Assembly: GCF_036323735.1 (NCBI RefSeq)
Contig: NC_086020.1
Coordinates: forward strand, 83,639,710 to 83,703,709
From: Rattus norvegicus
Taxonomy: Eukaryota > Chordata > Mammalia > Rodentia > Muridae
Length of the DNA stretch: 64,000 nucleotides
Direction of reading: 5' to 3'
The stretch's first letter is position 1. Each line of letters opens with the position of its first letter. Made by a program: the position numbers and the translations under genes. Positions 1 through 13,012 of this stretch are shown piece after piece. The notes beneath the pieces were generated by a model that searched no databases, had not been told where the DNA came from, and saw only the letters and a list, made by a program, of their open reading frames with translations.

Positions 1-249
1 GTCCCTAAGGCATATGTGAGCTTGCACCTCCTGAGCTTCCTCTTTACTTGACGCCCAGCTTGGGTATCCTTTCCTAATGGAAACTGCTTCCTTGTCTCAG
101 AGCCTTTTAGCTTTCCGTCGTGTGATTTTCACACATGCGCTGTACCCTTCCCTGAAGCAAGAGGGATTAGGTTAGGGAAAGAGCTATGTTTAATTATTCA
201 TTGTCTTGAAACTTAAATTTTATTTCCAGAATTTTATACGTGACCATTG

Positions 250-610
250 TTTTTTATGTCACACCTACCCTTTGGTCTCCCACTCTAACTCCTCCCATGT
301 CCCTCCCCCACTTCCTCTCAAATTATTGTCCGTAAGTTCCTTAATTATTATAATTGCTCTGAGTACACATACCCACTGAGTCCAGTTAATGTTAATAATA
401 ATTAAATTCTTTAATTACTATTATTGCAAATAAATTCTTTAATTACTTTTATAGTTTATGTTTAATAATTTTATTTCATATTTAATAATTTAATTGCTAT
501 GGTTGTGCACACAGACACTCACGAGTCCAGTTAAGTTGCTAGTGTTTGTATATATATAAAGCTGACCGCTTGGGATTGGATAATCTATCAGAGTTCATCC
601 CTGAGTTGCA
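250..610 (-). mobile_element. Old rodent L1 (Lx-type) fragment, antisense
   Basis: Phrases such as GTCTCCCACTCTAACTCCTC, GAGTCCAGTTAA and CTGACCGCTTGGGATTGGA match the old rodent L1 3' region that recurs in this window at 25.4, 42.4 and 59.3 kb. The middle (about 390-510) is AT-rich with a local duplication around TTCTTTAATTACT. Subfamily and ends are approximate. Confidence 0.5.
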
Positions 611-3600
611 TCTGTTGTGATATTCCACAATGCCTGGAGCTTTTCCATACGTACAACAGGCACTCAGAATACATTTGCTGAGTATGTTCGTCCAGCAGTG
701 ATGGATGAATAGCATGTTACTTATTGTGAAGAGCGGATCTAGAGGTACATTACAGGGTATCAAGTGAGAAGACGAACAAGGGGGGGAAATTGTTTCAGCC
801 TTTTCCTACAGAGCCCAGGAGTTTGAGGAGATGCTGCAGGTGTTCTGTCAAATCCATGATTCTAAGCAGACTCGTGTAAATAAGATTTGGGACTTGGTGA
901 GAAATAACACTTTCCACATATGACTCATCCATTGCCAACAACGTCTGTGTTGGCAAGGCACCTGCATCTCCAAAGTGTGTTGACAGAGCCCATGGACTAT
1001 CTCTCTTGGCTCCCCTGAGTGATGGTGGTTCCTGGCCACATCTCTGGCAGGCAAGGCAGGGCTAGCATGCTGTCAGCATCCTTCTAATTCTCTGGTGCAT
1101 CTCCCTGAGCTGAAGAGGAGAGTGTATTTATCACTTCATGAGCCAGGACCTCTTTGCCTTCTGATTTTACCACCCCCTGGCATCGCCACAAAAACTCTCA
1201 ACTTTTCTGCATTGTTTGAGTGGTTCTTCACTTGGCTGATCTTGTTACTTTGCCACTCAGTGTTGCTTCTCTCTGGGCATTGACCTCTCTGCTTGTCCTA
1301 ACAGCAAAGGAAGCACAAGAGAGAGCTGGCTGCCTTTGAGGTCAGCAAGGAGCCATTTTCTACCATGTGACCCTTAAAATGGACACAAATGGAGCACAGT
1401 CTCTCTGTGTGTACCAGGCAACCTGTGGCTTATACTTCCACAAATTTTGAGACCTAGGGTGTGAACCCACTGCGCTTCTTTCATTGGGAAAGTGTTGAGT
1501 CATTCTTTCTTTGATCAGTGGGAAGGGGAGAATACTCTGTCCTAACTTTCTTTTCTTGTCCTAATCTATTTTAAGTGTTTAGGTTTTTTTTTTTTAATTT
1601 TGGCCTTTCTAAAGACTGAATAGAGTATGCTGGAGATCTTTAAAGAATGACAGAAAATGTCATCCTCCTGCAAGAGGAGCTGCTGTGTAGAAAGGACAGA
1701 GGGTGGGGAGTCACCATCAGAGCAATGCTACCCTGAGGGATGCATAGTAAACGTTCATTTATTCATCCCGAGAGTGAAATCTTGATGAGTACAGCACTTA
1801 GGGAATTCTAGATTTTGCAATACTTACTTTCAATTAAACTTTGACGTATGTTCTTATCTAAGCCTGAAGACCTCTTATCTAAGACCTCCATAGCAAGGAT
1901 TCATTCAAAATCATTGTGAAAACTCTATGTAAATTTGGAAGCTTAGAATTAAGAAACATCCTAGTCACCATACTGTTCCTGTTTGGAATATGGTGTTGTG
2001 CTGTTTCTCCTGACAGAACTAAAAAGCAGAGAAGTCTTATTCTGTCTGTTAATTCAGATTGATATATACATGTGTGCCTGCATGTGTGGGGTTATTTCTC
2101 ATCTCATGGCAAAGGCTTCTGGGATACCTTAACTCCATTCTGGGAAGCGGACCCCCCAAGCAGTATTCGTCACATGACACCATAAGCACATTCTTCACCT
2201 GTGCCCTTGGCCCTGAGTCATCTCTGAGTCCAGGGAAAGTCTTGAGCCTCTGGAAAACTACTCCAGGAGGCAATGTGCCAATCCTGGGAAAGTATAGACT
2301 TCCCTTTATTAAGTAGATCTGAGGAAATTTTAGAAACCTACCTTCTCTGCATCCCAAAACATGCTCTATAGCCTAGGGCAGATGTTGTTTTAATTAAAAC
2401 ACATGTAATTTCAATTAGTATTTTAAGAAGAAGCCTGATTTTCCAGACAGGGTGATTTATAAGAACATTCTCTGCTGTCTCACGTTAGTAATTTGGTCTC
2501 AAACACCAGATCCCAGCAAAGAGAGCTCTGTGCTTCAGCCAGACATTTACATCTTCAGATGAGTTGTGTGTGCCCTAACCCACAGGACCCAGTCTCCCAG
2601 AGGCTGCTTCTTTCTTTCTGTGAAACCAGGACCTCTTTGTTAATTAAGTTTGGACGCTCCTTGGAGAATGTTGGTGACTGGGTCTGGCAGATAAGAATTT
2701 CTTGGTAGAGTAGGTATAAATAAATCAAAGAGTCAAAAATTATTTTATTAGACAGGAATGTAATGGTTCATCCCTTGGAAATCTTTCACGTCAGTAAAAA
2801 GCAAAAATGAGAATTTTTATAGTTGCTTCCAATTCAATTTAAAGTCCTCAGAGGAGATAGAGAGAAAAAAAAGGGGACAGGGTTTCAGCCACGTGTTGAC
2901 TAGGCATGCATTTAATGCTTAGCCAAACAATTTGAAGTAAATGCTTAGCGAAGAGGCTGTGTGGAAAATGAAGTGGCTCTCTGCAAACAACCCATCAAAT
3001 CTCGAGATGTTAAAAGTAGAAAGGAGCTTTAGGAGGATAAGATGTTCAAATTGCATTCCCTCAGAAGCATGAACTGTCACCTCTTCCCCTTGTCACCTGT
3101 TCCCATCCTGGCTGCCACACACAAGCAGTCTGGATCACATGGAAAGCAAGCTTTCCTCTCCAATACCAAAACTAACGTTCTAAAAGACTTTAAAATTTCT
3201 AAGGTGAGTATTCTTTTAGCCAACAGAGCTTATATTTGTTATTTACCCTGCTTGATCTTGAGGAATGTCCAAGCAGACAAGTACATTTGTCACTGAGCAG
3301 TCAAGAAGAGTAAAGTGCTGCCAGGCAGTGGCCTAAGTTAGATGAGTCTTTTGCACGGAAGGACCTGCCTTCTAGAGGGATGGTCTGAGCCAGATGACTG
3401 ACTTGTTGCCAAGGGGAGGAGACAATCATGTGTGGCCATGTAGAATCTACTTAGAGATAGACTCCAGTCTTTACTATAACAGTATGAAGTCACTTCTACA
3501 AGAGCCAATTTTGATCCTAAGCCCAGTGTGTCAAGAGGAAACAGGTCATTATGTTCATGCTGCCAGACAGGAAGGAGCCAATAGTTGGTAACAGGCATGC

Positions 3601-5327
3601 TTGGTAAAGGCAACAGCTAGGGCAGCTCCCAGGAGCCCCTCTGGAACTCTCCTGAAAACTCTTTCACAGACTTCTGGGTCTTCACCTCTCACACCATAGG
3701 AAGTTCATGCTCTATTGCCTGTGATAGAAATGCCAGTCTCTTACTTGTAATAAAATGGCTTATTCAATTTTGTATATTATGCCTTAAGTCAGTATCAGGT
3801 AAAACTATTAACTTTGAGGAGTACAATTCAGAATACAAAAGGAGCTTGTTTCCTGCTTGCGTCTATCCTCGGAACCACGGACAGGATCACCCCTACCATC
3901 ACTTGATTAAGATTTGGGACAGAACAGCATGGGGGAAGTGGATGGATGCCACTGTGGGATGTGCCCGATTTAAGTAGGAAAGGGTAGTATTGCAGCTCCT
4001 GTGTTAGAGGGTATCCTGTGCTCAAGACAGACCAAAAGATAAAAACCCCAGTGGTCCTCACCTTGAGACTTGAGCAGTTTAATTTGCTTGTCAGAAAGAA
4101 AAGTTATCGCCATGGAATGGAAAGGAGTGGTATTAAATTTTTAATTAAGTTCACAGACAAATGTACCTGGTGCCTGTGTGAGTCAGGTCTTTCTAAAAGT
4201 GACCTTATTACTTTTAAATGTTAGAAACCCAATAGTTTTAACTCTCAGCCACCATTAAGTTCACTCTTCACATTCTAATTCAAACCCTGGTGCTCTCTCT
4301 GCCCACTGCCATTTTCCCAGTGAAGAATGCATTGAAATGCTGATTTCTTTTCTCGGGCTGCCTTTTCCTTCACTCCAAGGGGTAAATCTCTAAATCCTAG
4401 AAAAGAAGTTGAAAATAGACAAAATATTAGTGTAAATATACATTCAAAGTAACAGCTGTAAGCAGGAATGACTTACCATTAAAAGTAGGCATGTGCCAAA
4501 GAATAAGATCTAAAAAAGTAATGGAGAGCAAAGTCATCACATGATCTTCAGAGTACTCAAAGCTGGTGGGCAGGGACAGCATCCCAGACCCCAGTCAGTG
4601 GCAAGTATATATTCTGACATATTCCTTCCTAAGTACCTCCCACCTATGTGTGGTCATGCACATCCGGTACAGTTAGATTAAAATAAATTTGTTTAGGTGC
4701 TTGTTATTTTATATAAATGATAGACTCCAGCATCTCCAGAAGTATCTGTCCTTGGTCAAGTGGCTTACAGTTTAGAGGTATTTTTGTTTTAATGGAATTC
4801 TTGGGCACAGTAATTTAAACATAATTTTGGCTCTCACAATTACCACAAATATGTCTGTAAAGACTCTTCCTACACTGTGGTTTCATTTTCTTCATTTTGC
4901 ACATACTGTTATGGTGTATCAGTTGTGTTGTGTTAAAAGAATACAATAGACTGGATTACATAACTCCTTCAGTAAAGAGCACAGAAGTTCTTCAAGTAGG
5001 TTGCTAAGTAGGGGCTGGGTTAATTTAATGCATAGTTAAGCAGTACCTCTGCTTTATTTAAATTCTGTCTAGTCGCAGTTTCCATTAGATTCACTTGTCA
5101 CTGAGGTCAAATGTCTCATGGTGATCAGCATTTAGCCTTCAGCTATACATGAAAGAGGGCTGCCAAAAGGTTCCAGAGATTTCTGCACACTCCACAGCAC
5201 TGTCAGGCACCGAGTTTCTGAGCCTTTCTCTTCCTCATAACTTTCTTTTCCTTCCCACTCTCCTCTCAGCAGTGAAATTCAGCTGCAGCCTCTGGACCAG
5301 GGCATCACTTCCGTTTCTGGTCTTAAG
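611..5327. other. Unique intronic sequence
   Basis: AT-rich sequence with short open frames only. I recognise no gene, RNA or well-preserved mobile element here. A TTAATT-rich patch lies near 2385-2450. Confidence 0.5.
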
Positions 5328-5388
5328 TAACATTGTTTCTACTGTGTGGCTCAAGATAACATTGTTTCCACTGTGTGGTTCAAGATAA
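5328..5388. repeat. Tandem duplication, two units of about 30 bp
   Basis: TAACATTGTTTCTACTGTGT followed by GGCTCAAGA is repeated once with two substitutions (TTTCCACTGTGTGGTTCAAG). It sits directly upstream of the T-rich edge of an L1 insertion. Confidence 0.8.
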
Positions 5389-5393
5389 TACTG

Positions 5394-5710
5394 GTTTGTT
5401 TTTGTTTTGTTTTGTTTTGTTGTTGTTTTTTTGTTTTGGGGATTTTCCCCCATCTTTATTAAATTGGGTATTTCTTATTTACATTTCAAATGTTATTCCT
5501 TTTCCCAGTCTCCAGGCCAACATCCCCCTAACTTCCCCTCCTCCTATGTGGGCGTTTCCCTCCCCATCCTCCCCCCATTACCGCCCTCCTCCCAACAATC
5601 CAGTTCACTGGGGATCCAGCCTTGGCAGGACCAAGGGCTTCCCCTTCCACTGGTGCCCTTACTAGGCTACTCATTGCTACCTATGCATTTGGAGCCCAGG
5701 GTCATTAGCT
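5394..5710 (-). mobile_element. Rat-type L1 3' UTR, antisense, 5'-truncated
   Basis: A T/G-rich tract (5394-5437) is followed by CATCTTTATTAAATTGGGTA, then the CA/T-rich L1 3' UTR block containing CCAACATCCCCCTAAC and CTTGGCAGGACCAAGGGCTT. The T tract at the left marks the A tail of a minus-strand L1. Similarity fades near 5710. It is more diverged than the 28.5-kb copy. Confidence 0.85.
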
Positions 5711-6226
5711 CACACCCTCCCTTTCCACTGGGCACACCCCCTTCTCTGTTTCCACTCACCTGGTTCCCACTGGACTCTTGGACTTCAGGTATTTCTCTAA
5801 TTGCTCCTTTACCTCTTCTCTAGTCTTCAAGGCTAATTCCAGGTGCTACCCTTTCACAAACCACCTGCAAGAAGGCCAACTTTCCCCACATTTGAACTCT
5901 TTCCTGATACACACACTGAATTTAAAGCATTCTGGGATGCTATGGACAACGCCCAGGTATTTCTACGCAAATCAAGAGTCCTGGGGTCATCCCCTCATCT
6001 GAGCTACTCACCTTTTTAAGATACGAAAAATAAATTTTTTTGGCACTTCATTTGAGTGCTCTGACTCTGCCTACCATTGTATAACACATTGGCAGCACAC
6101 ATTTGAATCATTTCCTCTCCAAGCTTATGAGCTACACTAGAGCACATGCAGCATCCTCCACACTGGCGGCTACATCCCCCAGCACAGAGGGCCTGGGGTT
6201 ACCTACAGTGCCAGAACACAGTGACA

Positions 6227-6234
6227 TGACGTCA
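6227..6234. promoter_or_regulatory. Perfect CRE-type site TGACGTCA
   Basis: Full 8-bp CREB/ATF palindrome inside GTGACATGACGTCAC, with another GATGTCACG 12 bp away. There is no promoter context, so function is unknown. Confidence 0.35.
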
Positions 6235-7382
6235 CAGTATTTCGATGTCACGTATTGTCGTGTAGATTTTTTTAATTATTTTCAGTAGGTCTGGGGTTAT
6301 AGCCTGTATCGTAGCATCTTTCACAGAACTACTTAGCTTTACCCTCTTTCTGATCTGGAGCAGCAGCCCCCTTTCAAATACAACTGTAGACCTGACGCTC
6401 ACTATGTGAACTGGACCGAAGAGCAGCACCCTTTATAGGATGTGGCTCCTAACCTTAGATGTACCCTGTGATCTGAGCCCGCACCTAGAGACCTCAGAAG
6501 TTTGCATATATTTTAAGATTCTCTGAATACTTCTAATTATCCAAGGCTGAAAACCACCTAATTTACAGCTTGTAAAAACCCATTATAGACCAAAACATCT
6601 TTTGGAAAACTGTCTTCTTCCAATTTTGAAAAACTTTTAATAAATACATTTTTAAACTTGGTTTTCTCTGACACATTTGATCAGAAAAGACAAAAAAAAA
6701 GTTCAGGAATTAAAACTTACATGTACCTCCTCCTTTTCATTATTGTTAATGTAGCATAATTATTTGTAACTGAACCGTCCACGTCAGCCAACATTGCTAC
6801 TGATGACAATATACCTAGACTTTAATTGGTTCTACAAGTGCATATGTATATTTCTGTGCATATGTGTGTGTGTGTGCGTACTCATATGTGTGTGCAATAG
6901 GAATATCAAGAGAACATTAGCCCTTGTTCTAGATAGTCTTTGATAACACATATAACATATGATGATACCATGATTCACTTTAGTTTAGCAAAGGACTCTG
7001 ACTTACCCCTCCACTTAATGAAATGCCTCAGGGATAGGGGGAAGAGCTGTTAAAAATACTGAGCACAGGGTAAGGCTGAAGCAGGGAGCAGGGATGGGGA
7101 TGCTTCAGGCACAGTCTCGTGTATAAAGTGGCCTGTACACCTCTTCCTGTAGACCTCAGAGCTTCCCTAGATGACTTTCCGTAGTTCATGGTCTATATTA
7201 ATAAACACTACTATTTAGAGTATATCGACATACAAATGTCTGTTCATGCAGACATGGGCTTATGGGCTTTTTAGAAAGTATTTTCCAGTCTTCGGTTATT
7301 GAACCAGCAGATGTGAAGAACCACAAATGTAGATGGGCAACTGTTGGTCATTCTTTGTCCATCCCAGAATGGTTCTCAATGT

Positions 7383-7384
<2 letters not shown>

Positions 7385-7443
<59 letters not shown>
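7385..7443. repeat. (TC)n microsatellite, about 59 bp
   Basis: Uninterrupted TC dinucleotides, a homopyrimidine tract. Confidence 0.98.
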
Positions 7444-7446
<3 letters not shown>

Positions 7447-7774
7447 GGGAAGTATGTGCTTTGAGTGACATGTGAATCTTTAGTTTGGTTTTGGTTTTTA
7501 CACTATTCTCCATCTTGTCCCCGTCCCATAGCCTCACTGGTCACATGTGTCCTGTGAAGAACATCTCTTGGCTTCAGTGTGGAGACTGCCTCAGACTCTA
7601 GGCAAGGCTAATTGGTCCTCTTAAAAGGACAAGTCTTTGACCTTCCCTTTGGTACTGTTGCTAATCTACTAAAGAATGACAAAAAGTTAGGGTAAGCCAA
7701 TGAGTAATTATTTTTGCCCGAATTGGCCATTTCCAGGTGGCACTGAACATTCCAGAGTTACAAGGTATGTGCTA

Positions 7775-7778
<4 letters not shown>

Positions 7779-7807
<29 letters not shown>
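7779..7807. repeat. (CA)n microsatellite
   Basis: Uninterrupted CA repeat of about 29 bp. Confidence 0.97.
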
Positions 7808-7906
7808 CAAAACCAACACGAAGAAATGGAACTGTATTTCTTGAGGGAGAGATAGTAGATTGGAAACAGGGAAGATAGTAGATGAATACTGGCAAATGCT
7901 GCTTAA

Positions 7907-7978
7907 TGAAAGGGAATAACATTTGAAATGTAAATAAGAAAAACCCAATTTAATAAAAATGGAAGAAAAAATAAAGAA
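7907..7978 (+). mobile_element. Extreme 3' tip of an L1, sense
   Basis: GGGAATAACATTTGAAATGT followed by AAATAAGAAAAACCCAATTT and an A-rich tail is the reverse complement of the left edge of the antisense L1 copies at 5.4 and 28.5 kb. Only about 70 bp are present, indicating a severely 5'-truncated insertion on the + strand. Confidence 0.7.
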
Positions 7979-8529
7979 GGAAGTATATTGTTCCTAATCA
8001 TATTCATGGCAGAAACAAAGGAAGTATTTTTCCATGAAGCAAAAGCATTTGAATTATAAGGCAGAGGGGCCTCCTCTGAATTCCATACTCCAAGCCTATA
8101 ACTGCAGGCCTTGCTTCTCTGATGTGAACAGTAAAGATCTCTGAGTAAGAAACTGTGTACCCAGAGCCTACATTAACTGGATTGGTGTCAGCCGTTAATG
8201 CACTGTGCAGCAAACCTCCCTTCAGTATGTCAGTGTCTCCCAGTGTGTGCTGGGATTTCATCCACAGCAGTGCAGCACAGGAGGGAGAACACAGAGGGAA
8301 GAGAGAGCTTTGGTTTCCCCCACATTGGCTTAAGGCAGCACTTCCGAGCTACCCAGTTTGTCATTTTCCTGCACAGCTCCCAAAGGGACCCCAACCCTGA
8401 CTGACTTCTTGCAGGCATGGAGTAGAGTGTTTAGGGGTTTGGGAAGCAGAGAGATATCTCGGAGAATGTCACTGCTGTATTTGACAGTGTGAACCTGAGA
8501 GAGTGGAGCCTAAATATGAGACAGACTAA

Positions 8530-9320
8530 AGGCTCACGCAATAACCATCTTTATTCGGGGCATCAGACAGTTTATATTCTCAGGGTTATACAAAGTTCAC
8601 CTGAGTTCAAGCTGGGTAGTCACAAGGGCAAGTTCACATGACTTCAGGCTATATATGTAGTCTTGAGGACAACTCACACTCAGAAACGTCACTCTGAAGA
8701 GTTATGGGTACGGTGTTGGGTAAGATGAAGTAAACCCACTCCAATTTGTCACCTGTGAGGAGCACGAAAGCATATTTCAAGAACAACCCTTGTCTTGGAG
8801 AAGTGGAGATTACAAGACTTTTGCCTTGTTTCCTTGAAGTTATCTCACAGGTTCCGAAAACTTCTCCTTACACAGTTTCATTCCTGGGCTATGTTCAGAC
8901 AGGAGAGCAGAGTAGGAACAAGGGACAGCCACTGTGTCAACCGACAACTGCTGTTTACTCTGAGCTACAAGCTCCAGGGGTCTCCTGAAAGCAGCTCACT
9001 TGAGCTGAATGAGCATGCCACCGACTTAACGAGTTAACCCACATAGGAAGAACATGACTGAGGTAGATCCATACCCAAGCATTGGCTAAAATCACCTTTT
9101 GCCCTTAAGCATCCCACCGAACTTTCAGGAGAGGATATTTTGTTTCTTTCCCTTCTGTAAGACAGAGAGGATTTTAGGTCTGGAGCCCACATAGGTGGCT
9201 AGGTCCAGCCCAGCTCACAATCCTTGTATTTAGAGTAGAACAGCGAGCAGTTCCAAGCCATCCTAGTCGTAGAAGATGGACAAAGGGAAGGACTGAGGAG
9301 GACATGCCGTTGTCTATTAG
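8530..9320 (-). mobile_element. Possible LTR-type repeat, antisense
   Basis: TCTTTATTCGGGGCATCAGA reads on the minus strand as an AATAAA-containing 3' end, and the block is richer in CpG than its flanks. It resembles rodent LTR ends, but I cannot name the family or fix the borders. Confidence 0.3.
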
Positions 9321-9789
9321 GGCGACACCACTCTGAGAACTCCTCTCTTGCCTCCTTCTCCCTTCCCTGCAATGCTCACTTCTCAGTACCAGGTTGGGAT
9401 CAGCTCTGTTGGCCCTGAATTCCCAGAGTCAGCACTCTCTTATTTGTTCCTTGGTTCCTCTATGATCTGAGTCTCTAGATTTTAGTCATTGGTCAGTTTC
9501 TCTCCAACTCTAAAGAGTTGTAACATCCCTTATTTTAAACACACAAAGGTGAGGGCTCAAACAAGTACTAAGAAACAGCACCATCATGGGGTTCAAAATG
9601 AGATCATCTTAGGGCAGAGGAGAGATGGGTCAGAAATAAAAGGATGTGGGGGAAGGAAAGAATGTGATCACAATATGTTGACATTTAAAAAGTGTTTTTG
9701 AATGATTATAAAAAAGAAATAAGGAAAGAAATAAGAGAGAGCATACCCTGCCTTTCCCCTACACCTGTGTGGTACTTTAAAAATAAAAC

Positions 9790-10033
9790 TGACTTTGTAT
9801 TTATTTTTAATTGAAAATAGATTTTTATACAATATATTCTTATAGTTTCCCCTCCCTCAACTCTTCCTAGATTTTCCCAACCTCCCCACCCACTCAAACC
9901 AGACTTTTTCTTTCTTTCTTTCTCTCATTAGAAAACAAAACAGGCAGCTAAGAAATTAAAATAAAACCAAATCATAATAATAAAAACACAACAAAAAAGA
10001 ACCACAGAAAAGGGACAAAGACACGCACACACG

Positions 10034-10080
<47 letters not shown>

Positions 10081-10215
10081 ACCCCACAGAAACACAAAAT
10101 CAGAAAGCATAATATATAAGTAAAAGATCTAAAGTAAGGGGGTGAAAGTACCTAGGCAAAGAATTACATGACAGGAAATGCCAAAATACCATGGAGTTTA
10201 TGTTGGCCATCTACA
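9790..10215 (-). mobile_element. Old rodent L1 (Lx-type) fragment, antisense, with internal CA array
   Basis: TTGAAAATAGATTTTTATAC, an A/C-rich block with AGGGACAAAGACA, a (CA)n array, GAAACACAAAATCAGAAAGC and TAGGCAAAGAATTACATGAC follow the order of the old rodent L1 3' region. The mirror-image text occurs on the + strand at 29.3-29.5 kb. Confidence 0.6.
10021..10076. repeat. (CA)n microsatellite within an L1 fragment
   Basis: CA repeat with a few CG interruptions at its 5' side. Confidence 0.97.
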
Positions 10216-10389
10216 TGCATCTACATACAGTGTGCATGCCAGTGCATTAATGCATGCTATTATTATCTTGACAATATATATGAAACCACATTAATGCGAT
10301 TAAACTTATTAACTCCACATCATCATTTCACTTTCTTGAACACGGGCCCCTTTCAGAGATCCCACCCCCCTAAATTTTGCCAACTCATG

Positions 10390-10452
10390 TTTTTTGGTTT
10401 TTTTGTTGTTGTTGTTTTTTTTTGTTTTTTGTTTTTTGTTTTTTTTTTTTTG
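10390..10452. repeat. T-rich low-complexity tract
   Basis: About 63 bases of T with GTT interruptions. It may be the A tail of an old minus-strand retroelement, but no body is recognisable to its right. Confidence 0.7.
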
Positions 10453-12900
10453 CTTCACAGCTTCTTATTGATTACTCTTTCCATTAAAAAAATCAAATTA
10501 AAATTTCATTTTGGATATTTCTCATGGTATCAGACTTAAACAATCAATGTCTTAATTGTTTTTACTTTACCTATTACAGTAGATATTAGCAGAGTACATC
10601 GAGACGATATGTGTGTCTTAAATTTTAATTAAAAATTTAAATGTAGAAGTAATATTGTATTGGAAAAGCATTCCTTGAATGGATGGGCTGTTTTTCCTCA
10701 ATCAATTTATATATTCAAAATGGAATACTTCTTCTTGCTTGAATGGACAGAGTCACTATTGTTCTGTATTCGTTATTGTTTTGCTTTGATTCATACATTT
10801 ACGTCTAGGACGCAGCCTTCATGTGTCTAAGGTTAAGGTTGGCAAACCTCTTCCTTATGGCTGTACCATATCAGCCTTTGAACTTCCTTCTCTTTTCATT
10901 TCAAAAGTCTCACTGTGGTCTATCAGCATAATCTATTTTCAATTACCTATTAATGGGAAACTTGATTTACTCTCCCTTTGATGTTGTTGAAGTTAAAGGA
11001 CTGGAAAGTTCTATGCTAGAAAACATTGGTTTTCCTTAGATGCATTTCCTTGCAACCCAGATTTGGGCCACTTTGATTTACCTTAGTTTTTGTCACAAGA
11101 CATGAACTACCTGGAGCAGAGAGAGCAGGTTTGTCTTGTAAAGAAAGGAAGAATCATAAAGAACACACCAAGTGATTTCTACTCAGTGGTCTTTCTGATA
11201 CCAGTGCATAGGTAAACTAGGACTCTGTGACGTGGGTTCTCTAAACCCCCAGGAACCCTCCAGACAAACTACATGAGACCTCAGGGCTCATGGACTCCAT
11301 TTACAATGCACTGTCCCAAAACAACAGGACCTGGCAGAATGTCGCCATGACCCTGAGGTTGTTTCCACAGTCCAAGGTCAACTTTGAGAAGCTGTGCCTC
11401 TCAGGGGCTTGAGCCCTGATTTTCCAAAGTCATTTCTCCAAGTGCCTCGGGTCCCCAGAGGGAACACACTGTAGAGAAAATATAGCCGCCAAGTGGAATG
11501 TAGACCACAGGGTGAGATTTAAGAGCTGCATTTTAAGTTAGTAAGTCTACAGGATAGGCTTTATGCTAGATCATCATTTCTTATCTACACATAGAGAGTC
11601 GTTATTGGAGAAATGAGTGTAGTATTTAAAACTTTCTGGAGACCAATTAGATATAAAGAGAAGTCTGGCTTTCTGAGTACAAGTACCACAGTCCAGGTCT
11701 TAGGCCATAAAAGTCTGAGACTGTTTAACGTAATGTCATGGTCCTGTAGTAAAAATAGCTAACTGTTGGGAGTTTAGTGCCATGTCATTTTCTTCTTGAC
11801 TATTGACTTCCCAGAAATGGAATTTACTTCTCCTTTCTGTGCATCAGGCAGAGTTTAGCAGTAAGTATTCTGTTCACTGAGCCATGGTCTACTGTTTTAG
11901 CCAGCCCCCAAGCAAGCAGGCAGTATTTACTTTGTGGTATAAACATGCTAAAATAAGATAAGAAGCCACAGAGTATAAAGGAGAAAGGATAGTCAGTGTA
12001 GTGCTCTCCTGGATGACCTATAGGTGAGATGGTGAAGTATCTTGAAAGTCATCATCCTTATTTAAGTGTGCCACTTAATCATGAGCTCATGGATGCAGTG
12101 CATAAGACCCGGCTTGTTTACCAGCTCTGTAAAAGCCAATCAGCCAATGGGGCTAGGCAGTCTGGGTCTCCCTGCAGGCATACAGCTGCCTGCACTCACT
12201 TGTTGGCTATTATTTACTTCCTTGGGCTCATTATTCTAGAGGGTCATATTCACTAGTGAAATTTCTATCCATCGTGTATGTGTGAGCAGTTACCCTTCAC
12301 CTTATCGATTTCGGGGACTGGATGGATGCATATAGAGAGGACAGGTGGTCTAGTCATCCTGTCTTACTCAGTTTTATGTGGGGCAGGAATTTATTTTGGA
12401 GCCTCTATATGAAATGTCACGTTGTTTATCCATGGGGTATATAATAGCCAATACAAATGGCGTGTATCTTTGGTAGTGGCTCTCTCAGTGCAGAGAAGTG
12501 CCTTATCCTCCCTCCCCTCCCCATTCAATCCTCTGGCTGGTGAATAAGCTCCTGTTTTTCAGCTGAGTGCAAAGCTTGGTGGGAGACTTCGGCAAACATT
12601 TACACGTGAGAACAGCCTGTGGTGAAGCAGATCCTTCCAGGATGGATAAATCTAATGGATGGAGGATCATGGTAGGCACTTTGTAGTCAAGGTCCCTTTA
12701 TCTTCCAGAAAAATGAAACACTGTAATTCCTGTTCTGATTTTAGGTGAGGTTCAACACTCTCTATATAATTGTATGTATATGCATCATGCATATGTGTAT
12801 ACATACATATATGCATGCATACATACATTCATACATGTGTGAAGTAGATTTTATGTAACACTATTTTCTCATAAATGTAGTGTTCTACTACTTCATTTGA
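10453..12900. other. Unique intronic sequence
   Basis: No gene or confident repeat is seen. A near-palindromic AT stretch sits at 10620-10642 and an ATGC-rich alternating stretch at 12766-12840. Confidence 0.45.
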
Positions 12901-12931
12901 ATTTTAGTTGGCTATCTCTCTCTCTTTATAC

Positions 12932-12940
12932 ATACACACA

Positions 12941-12980
<40 letters not shown>
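12932..12980. repeat. (CA)n/(TACA) microsatellite
   Basis: CA dinucleotides with one TA interruption. An 11-bp G run follows near 13005. Confidence 0.95.
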
Positions 12981-12982
<2 letters not shown>

Positions 12983-13012
12983 ATCTTTCTCTCCCCTGTG
13001 TGTGGGGGGGGG

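Noticed and set aside
5375..5823. Pro/Ser-rich open frames of 96 and 138 codons
   Set aside because: They lie in the antisense 3' UTR of an L1, which is C/T-rich and stop-poor by composition.
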